Shown here: positions 31,722-41,070 of the stretch, one piece after another
Numbering within the stretch: the stretch's first letter is position 1
Layout: every line of letters begins with the position of its first letter
Source: Marivivens sp.
GTDB lineage: Bacteria > Pseudomonadota > Alphaproteobacteria > Rhodobacterales > Rhodobacteraceae
Direction of reading: 5' to 3'
Assembly: GCA_023254495.1 (NCBI GenBank)
Contig: JALRLK010000147.1
Location: forward strand, 1-47,389
Length of the DNA stretch: 47,389 nt
Translations under genes and position numbers: made by a program
Notes under the pieces: generated by a model
What the model was told of the DNA's origin: nothing
What the model saw: the letters and a program-made list of their open reading frames with translations, nothing else
Databases searched by the model: none

Positions 31722-32717
31722 GGCGGCAAGGCGCGGATCCATCACGCGCCGCCACAGGCGCGGCATCAGGGCCAGCGTGGCCATGACCGGCAGGGAATAG
31801 GGCAGGCGCGGGGCGCTGGTCAGCTCAAGTGTCGGATAGGGCTTTTGCGGGTTCAGGTGGTGGTCGGAATGGCGCGGCGCGTTGAGCATCAGGCCCGAGG
31901 TGAACCATTGCGGGCTGTGCCAGCTGTGCTGTGGCCCCACAGGTTCGGGCTTGCCATCCTCCTCTATGCCACGGGCGAGGCCATAGTGCTGGACATAGTC
32001 CGACATCAAGAGCTGCACCGTCGCATAGGCCGACAGGGCGAAAAAGGCGGCAAGGGCGGCAGGTCCGCCATAGGCCAGCGCACCAAGAACAAGCGCCAAT
32101 GTTGCGACCAGATCGCCAAAATAGGGGTGCCGCCAAAACCCGACGCCCCGGCGGGCGCGACGTTCGCTTTCGGCGCGAAAGCCCTTGCGGAAGGAACCGA
32201 TCCAAGCTCGAGGGGCGAAACGATAGAAGCTCTCACCTGCCCGCGCCGTGTTGGGATCGGCAGGCGTTGCCACGGCCACATGATGAAACAGAAGATGCGC
32301 CGAGCCGTGGTGGCCGAAAAGGTGGCTGTGATAGACAAGCCGGCCAAGCCGCCGCAGGCTTCGGTTCGAGCGGTGCACAAGCTCGTGGGCATTGGAATTG
32401 CCAACCTGCCCCAGAAACATCCCCGCCGAGAGAAACAGAGCGGCCTTCTCTGCCCATCCCAATGCGCTGCTTGAAAGCCCTGCAACGGCCGAGGCCAAGA
32501 CGATGAAATGCCCGATCGCGAGCACAACAGAAAGCGCATCGGCGGCTGGAAACTCCTCGCCGATCGCAGAGGGCGAAACACGGGCGACGAGCGCATCAAG
32601 GCCGGCGGCAAGGGCGGTCATGTAGGCGAGGGCCGCAAACGCCCATATTCCGCCCGTGACGGATGCCATCAGGAGGAGGGGTAGGGGCGCGAGTGTGGCG
32701 AAGGTGAAGAGAAACAT
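31710..32717 (-). CDS. AlkB-type alkane 1-monooxygenase (di-iron membrane hydroxylase)
   Basis: 335 residues with several membrane helices and the histidine boxes of integral-membrane di-iron hydroxylases: NAHELVHR, HLFGHHGSAHLLFHH and LNAPRHSDHHLN, plus YVQHYGLAR, the alkane hydroxylase NYxxHYGL-like segment. It probably hydroxylates a hydrophobic chain at a terminal carbon, using rubredoxin electrons; no rubredoxin gene is near. The alkane specificity is inferred from the family. The start is divergent from the broken lysoplasmalogenase gene, 63 bp away. Confidence 0.88.
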   Translation of the reverse strand: MFLFTFATLAPLPLLLMASVTGGIWAFAALAYMTALAAGLDALVARVSPSAIGEEFPAADALSVVLAIGHFIVLASAVAGLSSSALGWAEKAALFLSAGMFLGQVGNSNAHELVHRSNRSLRRLGRLVYHSHLFGHHGSAHLLFHHVAVATPADPNTARAGESFYRFAPRAWIGSFRKGFRAESERRARRGVGFWRHPYFGDLVATLALVLGALAYGGPAALAAFFALSAYATVQLLMSDYVQHYGLARGIEEDGKPEPVGPQHSWHSPQWFTSGLMLNAPRHSDHHLNPQKPYPTLELTSAPRLPYSLPVMATLALMPRLWRRVMDPRLAALTR

Positions 32718-32780
32718 ACGCTCTTGCCTGTCTTGGTCTTGGCTGTCTTGTTATCCCTGAAACGTAGTGAGGGGAAAGAT

Positions 32781-33419
32781 ATGTCTCAAATCGTGCCGCT
32801 CCTCGCTTCGGCCACGCTTGCCTTGGTTTATCTTCTGTTTCTTACCGATGCGGCGCCGTCTACGCTTCGCTCTGTGGTCAAGACCGGCGCTGTGGCCCTT
32901 CTTGCGATTTCGGCGCTGCCGGTCCCGCTTCTCGCTCTCGCGCTCGGTCTCAGTGTGCTGGGGGATTTGGCGCTGTCTCGGGATGGAGATCGCGCGTTTC
33001 TGGCGGGAGTTGCTGCTTTTGCGCTGGCACATCTTGTCTATGTGGCGGTGTTTCTGGGCCTTGGGGGCGCTCCTGCCTTGGCTGTGAAATGGCAGATCGG
33101 CGCAGGTTTCGGAGTCGCCACGGTCTCTTTAGTTATGGCCCGCCTTCTCTGGCCCAGAAGCGGGCCGCTCCGTTGGCCGGTCCTTGGCTAAGTGGGCATC
33201 ATCGCCGCGATGGCGATCAGTTCCCTTTTTGTGCCCGAGCCCTATGCCCGCCCAGTTATCGCCGCTGCCTTCCTTTTCGCGTTGTCCGACAGCCTGATCG
33301 CGACCGAGCGCTTCTTGATCAAAGCAACCCCGGCGCCGCGCTGGCTACCGCCTGCGATCTGGCTGACCTACTGGCTGGCCCAGTTCTTCTTTTGCATCGG
33401 AATTGCCCGAATCCTCTAG
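32781..33419 (+). pseudogene. YhhN-type lysoplasmalogenase, interrupted by in-frame TAA
   Basis: The tracked ORFs 32724..33191 and 33192..33419 are in one frame, split by TAA at 33189-33191. Joined, they make about 212 residues of a YhhN (TMEM86-like) protein: LSVLGDLALSRDGDRAFLAGVAAFALAHLVYVAVFL in the first part and FLFALSDSLIATERF with IWLTYWLAQFFFCIGI in the second. The position normally holds Tyr in VLAYVAxI-type sequences, so one TAC/TAT to TAA change explains it. The start ATG 32781 has GGGGAAAG. The second half has no ribosome site of its own. Either a pseudogene or a sequencing error. Confidence 0.8.
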
Positions 33420-33491
33420 GCGATGTCGGTCTTTCAAATTCCGGCTGATGGCATTAGGTGGGAGGTAACAACGCCTGAGAGGCCTTTCAGA

Positions 33492-34691
33492 ATGTCGTTC
33501 TTCAAGAAGCTCAAAGATCGGATGTTCAAGTCGTCGTCCAAGATCGACGAGGGGCTTGAGGCGATTGTCGGGGAGGGGAAAGACGAGGAGTCGGTGGTCG
33601 AGCTTCCCGAGCCTAATCCCGAATCCTTGCCCGAGATTGCTCCCGAGCCGATCCCGGAGATTGCGCCGGATATCGAACCAGAGGCTGAACCGGAATCGCA
33701 GCCGGAAATTCCCGCCGAGCCAGAGCTTGTGCCAGAGCCCGCGCCGCAGGAGATACCGGTTATGGTCGCTGCGGCGGCACCGGCAGCCGAACCCGCGCCT
33801 GCGAAGGCCAAACCGGGGTTCTTCGGCCGCCTAGTTGGCCGCACCGCCCCCGCCGCGCCGCGCCGGACGCTCGACGACGAGATGCTAGAGCAGCTCGAGG
33901 AGCTGTTGATCACCGCCGATATGGGCGTTGATACGGCCCTGCGCGTCACGGCCAATATGGCCGAGGGGCGGCTGGGCAAGAAGCTCTCGGTCGACGAAAT
34001 CAAGGGCCTTCTGGCTTCCGAGGTCACGCGGATCATGGAGCCGGTCGCGCGGCCCCTGCCGCTTTACCCCTCGAAGCCTCAGGTCGTGCTTGTGGTCGGC
34101 GTCAACGGCTCCGGCAAGACGACGACGATTGGCAAGCTCGCCAGCCAGTTCCGCGCCTCGGGCAAGAAGGTTGTGATCGCCGCGGGCGATACCTTCCGCG
34201 CCGCGGCGGTCGAGCAGCTTCAGGTCTGGGGTGATCGCGCGGGCGTTCCCGTCCTCACGGCGCCGGAGGGCTCAGATCCCGCCAGCCTTGCTTTTGATGC
34301 GATGGAGCGCGCCGCCAAGGATGGGGCCGATCTTCTGATGATCGACACCGCGGGCCGGTTGCAGAACCGGCAGGATCTGATGGAAGAGCTTTCAAAGATC
34401 GTCCGCGTGATCCGCAAGAAAGATCCCTCGGCCCCGCACAACACGCTTCTGGTGCTCGATGCGACCACCGGCCAGAACGCGCTGAGCCAAGTCGAGACCT
34501 TCCAGAAGCTGGCCGATGTCTCGGGCCTCGTGATGACCAAACTCGACGGCACTGCTAAGGGCGGTGTGCTTGTCGCTCTGGCCGACAAGTTCGGCCTGCC
34601 GATCCATGCGATCGGCGTCGGCGAGCAGATCGACGATCTTGCCCCCTTCGACCCCGAAGATTTCGCCCGCGCCCTCGTCGGCCTTGCCTAG
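33492..34691 (+). CDS. ftsY: Signal recognition particle receptor FtsY
   Basis: 399 residues from ATG 33492 (MSFFKKLKDRMFK, a membrane-binding start), with GAGAGG upstream. An acidic, proline-rich N-terminal domain (about 30-100, with PEIAPEPIPEIAPDIEPEAEPE) precedes the NG domain: GVNGSGKTTTIGKLA (G1), AGDTFRAAAVEQL (insert), MIDTAGRLQNRQDLMEEL (G3), TKLDGTAKGGVLVALA and GVGEQIDDLAPFDPEDFARAL. It docks ribosome-SRP complexes at the inner membrane. It is followed 12 bases later by the EamA transporter, so they are probably co-transcribed. Confidence 0.96.
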   Translation: MSFFKKLKDRMFKSSSKIDEGLEAIVGEGKDEESVVELPEPNPESLPEIAPEPIPEIAPDIEPEAEPESQPEIPAEPELVPEPAPQEIPVMVAAAAPAAEPAPAKAKPGFFGRLVGRTAPAAPRRTLDDEMLEQLEELLITADMGVDTALRVTANMAEGRLGKKLSVDEIKGLLASEVTRIMEPVARPLPLYPSKPQVVLVVGVNGSGKTTTIGKLASQFRASGKKVVIAAGDTFRAAAVEQLQVWGDRAGVPVLTAPEGSDPASLAFDAMERAAKDGADLLMIDTAGRLQNRQDLMEELSKIVRVIRKKDPSAPHNTLLVLDATTGQNALSQVETFQKLADVSGLVMTKLDGTAKGGVLVALADKFGLPIHAIGVGEQIDDLAPFDPEDFARALVGLA

Positions 34692-34703
34692 GGTTGGCTG
34701 CGG

Positions 34704-35606
34704 GTGGGGGAATGGCTTGTCTCCATCGCCGGAACGCCCGAGGGCGCGCGGCTAGCGACGCTTCTCGCGCTTCTTTCGGCCGTCTGCCACGCGGCCTTTG
34801 GCGCGTTGCAGAAGGGGCGGCATGATCCCTTCCTGATCCGTGGCGCCATCGACGCTTGGCTCGTGGTGATCACGCTTCCGGTCGCCCTATTCCTCGTCCC
34901 GTGGCCCACGCCGCAGACCTTTCTGATCCTCGCGGGCGCAGTTGTGATCCATTTCACCTACAAGTCGACCGTGGCCTTCGCCTATCAGCGGGCGGCCTAT
35001 ACGGTCGTCTATCCGGTGATCCGTGGCACCGGCCCTTTGGTGACGGTTTTTGGCGCGGCTTTGATCTTTCAGGAGCATTTCACGGCGACCCAATGGGTGG
35101 GCGTCGCTTGTCTTTCTGGCGCTATGCTCTTGCTGGCGCTGAGAAATCTCGGCGAGGAAACGATTGATCGGCGGGGCTTGGCGATGGGCCTCGTCTGGGC
35201 GCTTCTAGGTGGCCTCCTTGTTGCGGTCTATACGGTCTACGACGCCTACGGCATCCGCCAGTCGGCCAATCCCTTCACCTTTCTCGCGTGGTTCTTCGTG
35301 ATCACCGCCCTCGATTTCCCGATCCTCGCCGCCTATCGCTATCACCGCTATGGCAGCGACGGGCCAGTGCGCGATCTTGTCTGGAAGGGCCTTGCCGGTG
35401 CGCTCATCGCTTGGGTCAGCTTCGGCGGCGTGATGATGGCGACGCGGCTCGACAAAGTGGGCGAGGCCGCGGTCCTGCGCGAGACATCGCCCGTTTTCGC
35501 CGCGCTCATCGGCTGGTTCATCATGGGCGAGCGTGTGGGGCCGAGAAGGCTTGTCTTGATGGCGCTGATCGCCTTAGGTGCGATCATCGTCGAAACCGGA
35601 GGTTAG
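34704..35606 (+). CDS. EamA/DMT family transporter
   Basis: 300 residues with ten predicted membrane helices in two EamA repeats: LLALLSAVCHAAFGALQKG, YTVVYPVIRGTGPLVTVFGAALIFQEHFTATQWVGVACLSGAMLLL, and in the second half WALLGGLLVAVYTVYDAYGIRQS, GEAAVLRETSPVFAALIGWFIMGERVGPRRLVLMALIALGAIIVE. Substrate unknown. The start is GTG 34704, close behind ftsY; the ispZ start follows its stop by 1 base. This ftsY-DMT-ispZ order is seen in many Rhodobacteraceae. Confidence 0.9.
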   Translation: MGEWLVSIAGTPEGARLATLLALLSAVCHAAFGALQKGRHDPFLIRGAIDAWLVVITLPVALFLVPWPTPQTFLILAGAVVIHFTYKSTVAFAYQRAAYTVVYPVIRGTGPLVTVFGAALIFQEHFTATQWVGVACLSGAMLLLALRNLGEETIDRRGLAMGLVWALLGGLLVAVYTVYDAYGIRQSANPFTFLAWFFVITALDFPILAAYRYHRYGSDGPVRDLVWKGLAGALIAWVSFGGVMMATRLDKVGEAAVLRETSPVFAALIGWFIMGERVGPRRLVLMALIALGAIIVETGG

Positions 35607-35607
35607 T

Positions 35608-36237
35608 ATGAGCGAGAAGAAGATCAGCCCGGGCCTGAAATCGGCCCTCGATCTTGGCCCAGTGGTCCTGTTCTTTCTGGCCTTCTTCTTCCTGAAGGCC
35701 GACAGCTACACCATTAGCGGGCGCGAATACGGCAAGTTCATCGTCGTCACCGCGATGTTCATCCCCGTCCTTTTCGCCTCGATCGGCGCGCTCTGGTATC
35801 TGACGGGCAAGCTCAGCCGGATGCAGATCCTGACGATGGTTCTGGTTCTCGTTTTTGGCGGTCTTTCGGTTTGGCTCAACGACGAGCGGTTCTTCAAGAT
35901 GAAGCCTACGGTGATCTATCTGTTCTTTGCCGTGATGCTGGTGATCGGGCTCATGCGCGGCCAGTCCTATCTGGCCTATGTGATGGAAGACCTGATGCCG
36001 CTCGAGGAAAAGGGCTGGATGATCCTCACCCGCCGTTTTGCCATGTTCTTCGCCTTCCTCGCCCTTGCCAACGAATACGTCTGGCGTAATTTCGAAACGG
36101 GTTCGTGGGTGACGTTCAAGACCTTCGGCCTGCCGATCCTGCTGTTCGTTTTCCTGATCGGGCAGTCGGGGCTTCTCGTTAATTACGACCCGCGCCATCG
36201 CAAGGACGAGGAAGACGAGAAGAAGGGTGATAGCTAG
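35608..36237 (+). CDS. ispZ: Septation protein IspZ/YciB family inner-membrane protein
   Basis: 209 residues from ATG 35608. It has several membrane helices and the YciB pattern: LDLGPVVLFFLAFFF, IPVLFASIGALWYLTGKLSRMQILTMVLVLVFGGLSVWLNDERFFKMKPTVIYLFFAVMLVIG, LMPLEEKGWMILTRRFAMFFAFLALANEYVWRNFETGSWVTFKTFGLPILLFVF. The C-terminus is charged (RHRKDEEDEKKGDS). YciB proteins influence cell envelope and septum formation; the mechanism is not known. The stop overlaps that of the convergent GST gene by 3 bases. Confidence 0.93.
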   Translation: MSEKKISPGLKSALDLGPVVLFFLAFFFLKADSYTISGREYGKFIVVTAMFIPVLFASIGALWYLTGKLSRMQILTMVLVLVFGGLSVWLNDERFFKMKPTVIYLFFAVMLVIGLMRGQSYLAYVMEDLMPLEEKGWMILTRRFAMFFAFLALANEYVWRNFETGSWVTFKTFGLPILLFVFLIGQSGLLVNYDPRHRKDEEDEKKGDS

Positions 36238-36956
36238 GGAACCTTGTGGGTCCCGCTCACGCCCATCAACTCTTCACGATGCGCGATCTCGTCGGGATCC
36301 TCGCCGCGCCGATGCGCCTCGATAAGCCGCCCCTTGCGGACGGCGGGGCGGTGGCCGACCTCGACCAGCCAGCGGCGCATATTGGGCTTGTCGTGCATTG
36401 TCTGCCCCTGCCGCATCCACTGTGAGGCCCAGGGCCAGATGCACATATCCGCGATGGAATAGAAATCGCCCGCGACATAGCGGGTGCGAGCCAGTTGCTC
36501 GTCGAGCACCTTGTAGAGGCGTGAGACTTCTTTGGTGAACCGCTCGTTTGGGTATTCGTGGACAACGGGCGGGTTCTTACGGCCAAGCGCCCGCAGGAAA
36601 TGATGGGTCTGTCCGGCGATCGGGCCAAGCCCGCTCATCTGCCACATCACCCACATATCGACCGCGACACGATCGCGCTCGGTCGGTCCATAGAATTGGC
36701 CCGTTTTGCGGGCGAGGTATTGCAGGATCGCGCCGCTTTCAAAGACGGCAATGGGCGCGCCATCCGGCCCGTCGGGGTCAACGATCATCGGGATCTTGGC
36801 ATTGGGGGCCAGTGCCAGAAACTCGGGGTTGTTCTGTTCGCCGTTGTCGATATCAACCAGCTTGATGGTGTAGGGCAGACCCATTTCCTCGAGTGCGATC
36901 GAGACCTTCCAGCCGTTTGGCGTGGCCCAGTAATAGAGATCAATCGGCGCGGGCAT
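36234..36956 (-). CDS. Nu-class glutathione S-transferase (YfcG/YghU-like)
   Basis: 240 residues from the ATG at 36956; the tracked 748-residue frame is a shadow of metZ beyond that. The thioredoxin-like N-terminal domain LYYWATPNGWKVSIALEEMGLPYTIKLVDIDNGEQNNPEFLALAPNAKIPMIVD has the T-P-N-G motif of YfcG-type enzymes, and FESGAILQYLARKTGQFYG follows. The helical domain has RYVAGDFYSIADMCIWPWASQWMRQGQ. Such enzymes often act as glutathione-dependent disulfide-bond reductases. The 37-kb intergenic segment next to it holds the metZ promoter on the other strand. Confidence 0.9.
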   Translation of the reverse strand: MPAPIDLYYWATPNGWKVSIALEEMGLPYTIKLVDIDNGEQNNPEFLALAPNAKIPMIVDPDGPDGAPIAVFESGAILQYLARKTGQFYGPTERDRVAVDMWVMWQMSGLGPIAGQTHHFLRALGRKNPPVVHEYPNERFTKEVSRLYKVLDEQLARTRYVAGDFYSIADMCIWPWASQWMRQGQTMHDKPNMRRWLVEVGHRPAVRKGRLIEAHRRGEDPDEIAHREELMGVSGTHKVP

Positions 36957-37042
36957 CTTCTGGTCTCCTCGATCGGCTTTTTGCAGCATGGCGCATCGTC
37001 CGCAAATCGCAAGAGCGGCCGCCCCACGATCCGGTGATCTTC

Positions 37043-37071
37043 TTGACCTTGGGCCAGTGCAGGAGTATGCC
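37043..37071 (+). promoter_or_regulatory. Predicted metZ promoter
   Basis: TTGACC and TATGCC are separated by exactly 17 bases. The expected start of transcription, about 7 bases after the -10, falls at or just before base 37078, where the first stem of the SAM-II riboswitch begins. Confidence 0.6.
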
Positions 37072-37077
37072 CCAAGC

Positions 37078-37130
37078 CGTGGCGATTTGAACCGGATTGC
37101 GGGCCACGTTAAACATTCCGCTAAATAGGA
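37078..37130 (+). promoter_or_regulatory. SAM-II riboswitch (metA motif)
   Basis: CGTGGC and GCCACG form the 6-bp P1 stem, enclosing GATTTGAACCGGATTGCGG. It is followed by the conserved GTTAAAC and CCGCTAAATAGG, which make the pseudoknot that binds S-adenosylmethionine. This matches the SAM-II aptamer found before methionine genes in alphaproteobacteria. An intrinsic terminator follows 12 bases later, so control is probably by transcription attenuation when SAM is high. Confidence 0.92.
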
Positions 37131-37142
37131 AACGGGCTTTGG

Positions 37143-37174
37143 CCCCGATACCTTGTCCGGTGTCGGGGTTTTTT
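37143..37174 (+). terminator. Intrinsic terminator in the metZ leader
   Basis: CCCCGATACC and GGTGTCGGGG form a 10-bp stem with one mismatch (wobble) around a 6-nt loop, followed by six T. It lies between the riboswitch and the metZ start, so it is the likely expression platform. Confidence 0.88.
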
Positions 37175-37193
37175 GTTGGCCGGAGGGGTCGAA

Positions 37194-38372
37194 ATGGACA
37201 AGTGGAAGAAGCGCACCCGCGCCGTGCACGCGGGCATCCGCCGGAGCCAGTATAATGAGGTAAGCGAAGCGATCTTCCTGACCCAAGGCTTTGTCTATGA
37301 CAGCGCCGAACAGGCCGAGGCCCGCTTTGTCAAAGCTGGCGAGGACGAGTTCATCTATGCCCGCTACGGCAACCCGACCGTGGCTATGTTTGAAGACCGG
37401 ATCGCGAGCCTCGAGGGGGTCGAGGCCGGTTTCGCCACCGCCTCGGGCATGGCCGCCGTCAACGGTGCGCTGATGGCGCTTTTGAAGGCGGGCGATCACA
37501 TCGTCTCGTCGCGGGCTCTTTTCGGTTCCTGCCTCTACATCCTCGAGGATGTGCTGGGCCGCTTTGGCGTGGAAATCACCCTTGTCGATGGCCGCGATCT
37601 GGAGGCTTGGAAAGCCGCCATTCGCCCCGATACCAAGCTCGTCTTTTGCGAATCCGTGTCGAACCCGACGCTTGAAGTGATCGACCTCAAGGCCGTGGCC
37701 GATATCGCCCATGCGAACGGCGCGCTTCTGGTGGTCGACAACGTTTTTGCGACCCCGATCTTTTCCTATGCCGCAGAGGCGGGGGCCGATCTCATCGTCT
37801 ATTCCTCGACCAAGCATATCGACGGACAGGGGCGCTGTCTGGGTGGTGTGATCCTCGGCAAACGCGAGATCGTGCGCGGGCCGGTCGAGACCTATCTCAA
37901 GCACACCGGCGGCGCGATGAGCCCGTTCAACGCTTGGGTCATGCTCAAGTCGCTCGACACGATGGACCTTCGAGTTCGCGCCCAGTCGGCCACCGCGCAG
38001 ACCCTTGCCGAAGGGATCGAAGGCCATGCGGCGGTCGGCCGCGTGCTCTATCCGGGGCTGAAGAGCCACCCCCAGCACAAGCTGGCAATGGATCAGGCCG
38101 GCAACGGCGGCACGGTCATGGCGATCGACCTCAAGGGCGGCAAGGAAGCGGCGTTCCGCTTCCTCAACGCATTGGAAATCTTCACCATTTCCAACAACTT
38201 CGCCGACAGCAAATCTATTGTAACCCATCCGGCGACCACAACCCATCAACGCCTGCCCCAGCCCCAGAAAGACCTTCTCGGTATCACGCCGGGCCTCATC
38301 CGTCTGTCCTGCGGCCTCGAAGATCCGGCTGATCTTCTGGCCGATGTTCTGCAGGCTTTGGCGCAGGTTTGA
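37194..38372 (+). CDS. metZ: O-succinylhomoserine sulfhydrylase MetZ
   Basis: 392 residues from ATG 37194, with ribosome site GGAGGGG. Cys/Met metabolism PLP enzyme: RTRAVHAGIRRSQYNEVSEAIFLTQGFVYDSAEQAEARF, YARYGNPTVAMFEDRIASLEG, SSRALFGSCLYILEDVLGRFGVE and the PLP lysine in VYSSTKHIDGQGRCLGG, then ITPGLIRLSCGLEDPADLLADV. It makes homocysteine from O-succinylhomoserine and sulfide. The SAM-II riboswitch directly upstream is strong support for methionine biosynthesis rather than cystathionine chemistry. Confidence 0.95.
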   Translation: MDKWKKRTRAVHAGIRRSQYNEVSEAIFLTQGFVYDSAEQAEARFVKAGEDEFIYARYGNPTVAMFEDRIASLEGVEAGFATASGMAAVNGALMALLKAGDHIVSSRALFGSCLYILEDVLGRFGVEITLVDGRDLEAWKAAIRPDTKLVFCESVSNPTLEVIDLKAVADIAHANGALLVVDNVFATPIFSYAAEAGADLIVYSSTKHIDGQGRCLGGVILGKREIVRGPVETYLKHTGGAMSPFNAWVMLKSLDTMDLRVRAQSATAQTLAEGIEGHAAVGRVLYPGLKSHPQHKLAMDQAGNGGTVMAIDLKGGKEAAFRFLNALEIFTISNNFADSKSIVTHPATTTHQRLPQPQKDLLGITPGLIRLSCGLEDPADLLADVLQALAQV

Positions 38373-38472
38373 TCCAATCGTCGGTTTTGGGCGTATTAAT
38401 CTCTGAAATTTGGTAAACTGGCCGAACGCGACCATATACCAAGCCTGACAGGACTTGCCCGTGGGGGGATCC

Positions 38473-39573
<1,101 letters not shown>

Positions 39574-39621
39574 CCGCCCTCGGGCTTGACACTCTGACCC
39601 GCGCAAGCCAACCCTCCGGTC

Positions 39622-41070
39622 ATGCTGGATTTGCGCCCTGTCGGATATGTTATCGGCCTTCTGGTCGCCGTCATTGGCGTTGCCATGGTCGGGCCATTGC
39701 TGTTCGACCTTTATGAAGGCGATCCCGAGTGGAAGACCTTCCTGCAATCGAGCGTGATTACCACAACGATTGGCGCCATCGTCGCCTTGGCCTGCGCCAA
39801 CGGGGTGAGCGCGGGCCTCAATGTCCGCCTGTCGTTTCTGCTGACCACGCTCGTCTGGATCGCGCTGCCCGCTTTCGGGGCGCTCCCCTTCATTTTCGGC
39901 GAAACCGATCTCTCGATCGTCGATGCGATGTTCGAGGCCGTGTCGGGCATGACCACCACGGGCGCGACAGCGATCGCGGGGCTCGAGACCCATTCCTATG
40001 GCATCCTGCTGTGGCGGGGCATCCTGCAATGGCTGGGCGGCCTCGGGATCGTGATCGTGGCGATGATCTTCCTGCCGGTGATGAAGGTGGGCGGGATGCA
40101 GTTCTTTCAGTCGGAAGGTTTCGATACTTTCGGCAAGGCGCTGCCAAGGGCGATGGATATCGCCAAGGGGCTTTTGAGCATCTACATCACGCTTACGGTG
40201 ATTTGTGCCTTGGCCTATGTGCTTTCCGGCATGAACCTTCAGGATTCGATCGTTCATGCCTTCACGACGATCGCCACGGGCGGATATTCGACGACCGATG
40301 CCTCATTCGCCGCGTTCCCCGGCGCGCCGCAATATGTCGCCGTTGCTTTCATGATCTTTGCCGGCATTCCGTTCGTCCGCTTTATTCAGCTGGTCCGCGG
40401 CGATGCCCGGCCCATCTTCCGCGATATGCAGGTGCGGGCCTATGTTGTCTGGTCGAGCTATGCGGTCATGTTGGTCGTTCTCTACCGCATCATAGAAGAA
40501 GGGACGTTTTCGGAAGAGCTGTTCCGCTCGAGCCTCTTCAACGTTGTCTCGGTCTTTTCCGGGACCGGCTACGGCGATGGGGATGTGCAATCTTGGGGGC
40601 CATTCCCTTTCGCGGTGCTGTTCTGTGTCGGCACGATCGGGGCCTGTTCGGGATCGACCGGCTGCGCGATCAAGGTCTTCCGGTTCCAGATCATGCTTCG
40701 GGCGCTCTTTGGCCAGATCAAACGGATGTATAGCCCGAGCCGGGTCGTGTCGGTCAAATTCGAGGGGCGCACCGTGACGGATGAGGTCATGGCGTCGATC
40801 ATGCTTCTCTTCACCGGCTTTATCCTCAGCTTCGGGATCATCGCCGTTCTTATGGGCATGACCGGGATCAGCTTTATGGCGGCAATCACCGGCGCCTGGA
40901 CCGCGGTATTCAATATCGGCCCTGTCTTTGGCTCGGAAGTTGGCCTTTCCGGAGCCGTCAATACATTCCCCGATTCCGCCAAGTGGCTGATGATCTTCGG
41001 GATGCTTCTGGGGCGTCTCGAGATCGTGGCGGTATTCGTTCTCTTCCTTCCTCGTTTCTGGAGATCCTAG
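39622..41070 (+). CDS. trkH: TrkH family potassium uptake protein
   Basis: 482 residues with the four-fold pore repeat of Trk/Ktr channels: SGMTTTGATAIAG (first filter), HAFTTIATGGYSTTDASF (second), FNVVSVFSGTGYGDGD (third) and FNIGPVFGSEVG (fourth), and QWLGGLGIVIVAMIFLPVMKVGGMQFF after the first. It moves potassium through the inner membrane, driven by NAD-binding TrkA subunits; trkA is not in the window. The next gene starts at the base after its stop, so the two are probably co-transcribed. Confidence 0.94.
   Translation: MLDLRPVGYVIGLLVAVIGVAMVGPLLFDLYEGDPEWKTFLQSSVITTTIGAIVALACANGVSAGLNVRLSFLLTTLVWIALPAFGALPFIFGETDLSIVDAMFEAVSGMTTTGATAIAGLETHSYGILLWRGILQWLGGLGIVIVAMIFLPVMKVGGMQFFQSEGFDTFGKALPRAMDIAKGLLSIYITLTVICALAYVLSGMNLQDSIVHAFTTIATGGYSTTDASFAAFPGAPQYVAVAFMIFAGIPFVRFIQLVRGDARPIFRDMQVRAYVVWSSYAVMLVVLYRIIEEGTFSEELFRSSLFNVVSVFSGTGYGDGDVQSWGPFPFAVLFCVGTIGACSGSTGCAIKVFRFQIMLRALFGQIKRMYSPSRVVSVKFEGRTVTDEVMASIMLLFTGFILSFGIIAVLMGMTGISFMAAITGAWTAVFNIGPVFGSEVGLSGAVNTFPDSAKWLMIFGMLLGRLEIVAVFVLFLPRFWRS

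Noticed and set aside
38373-38472. Zur binding site before folE2
   Set aside because: I looked for a dyad of the Zur type and found only loosely AT-rich sequence (GAAATTTGGTAAAC); not good enough.
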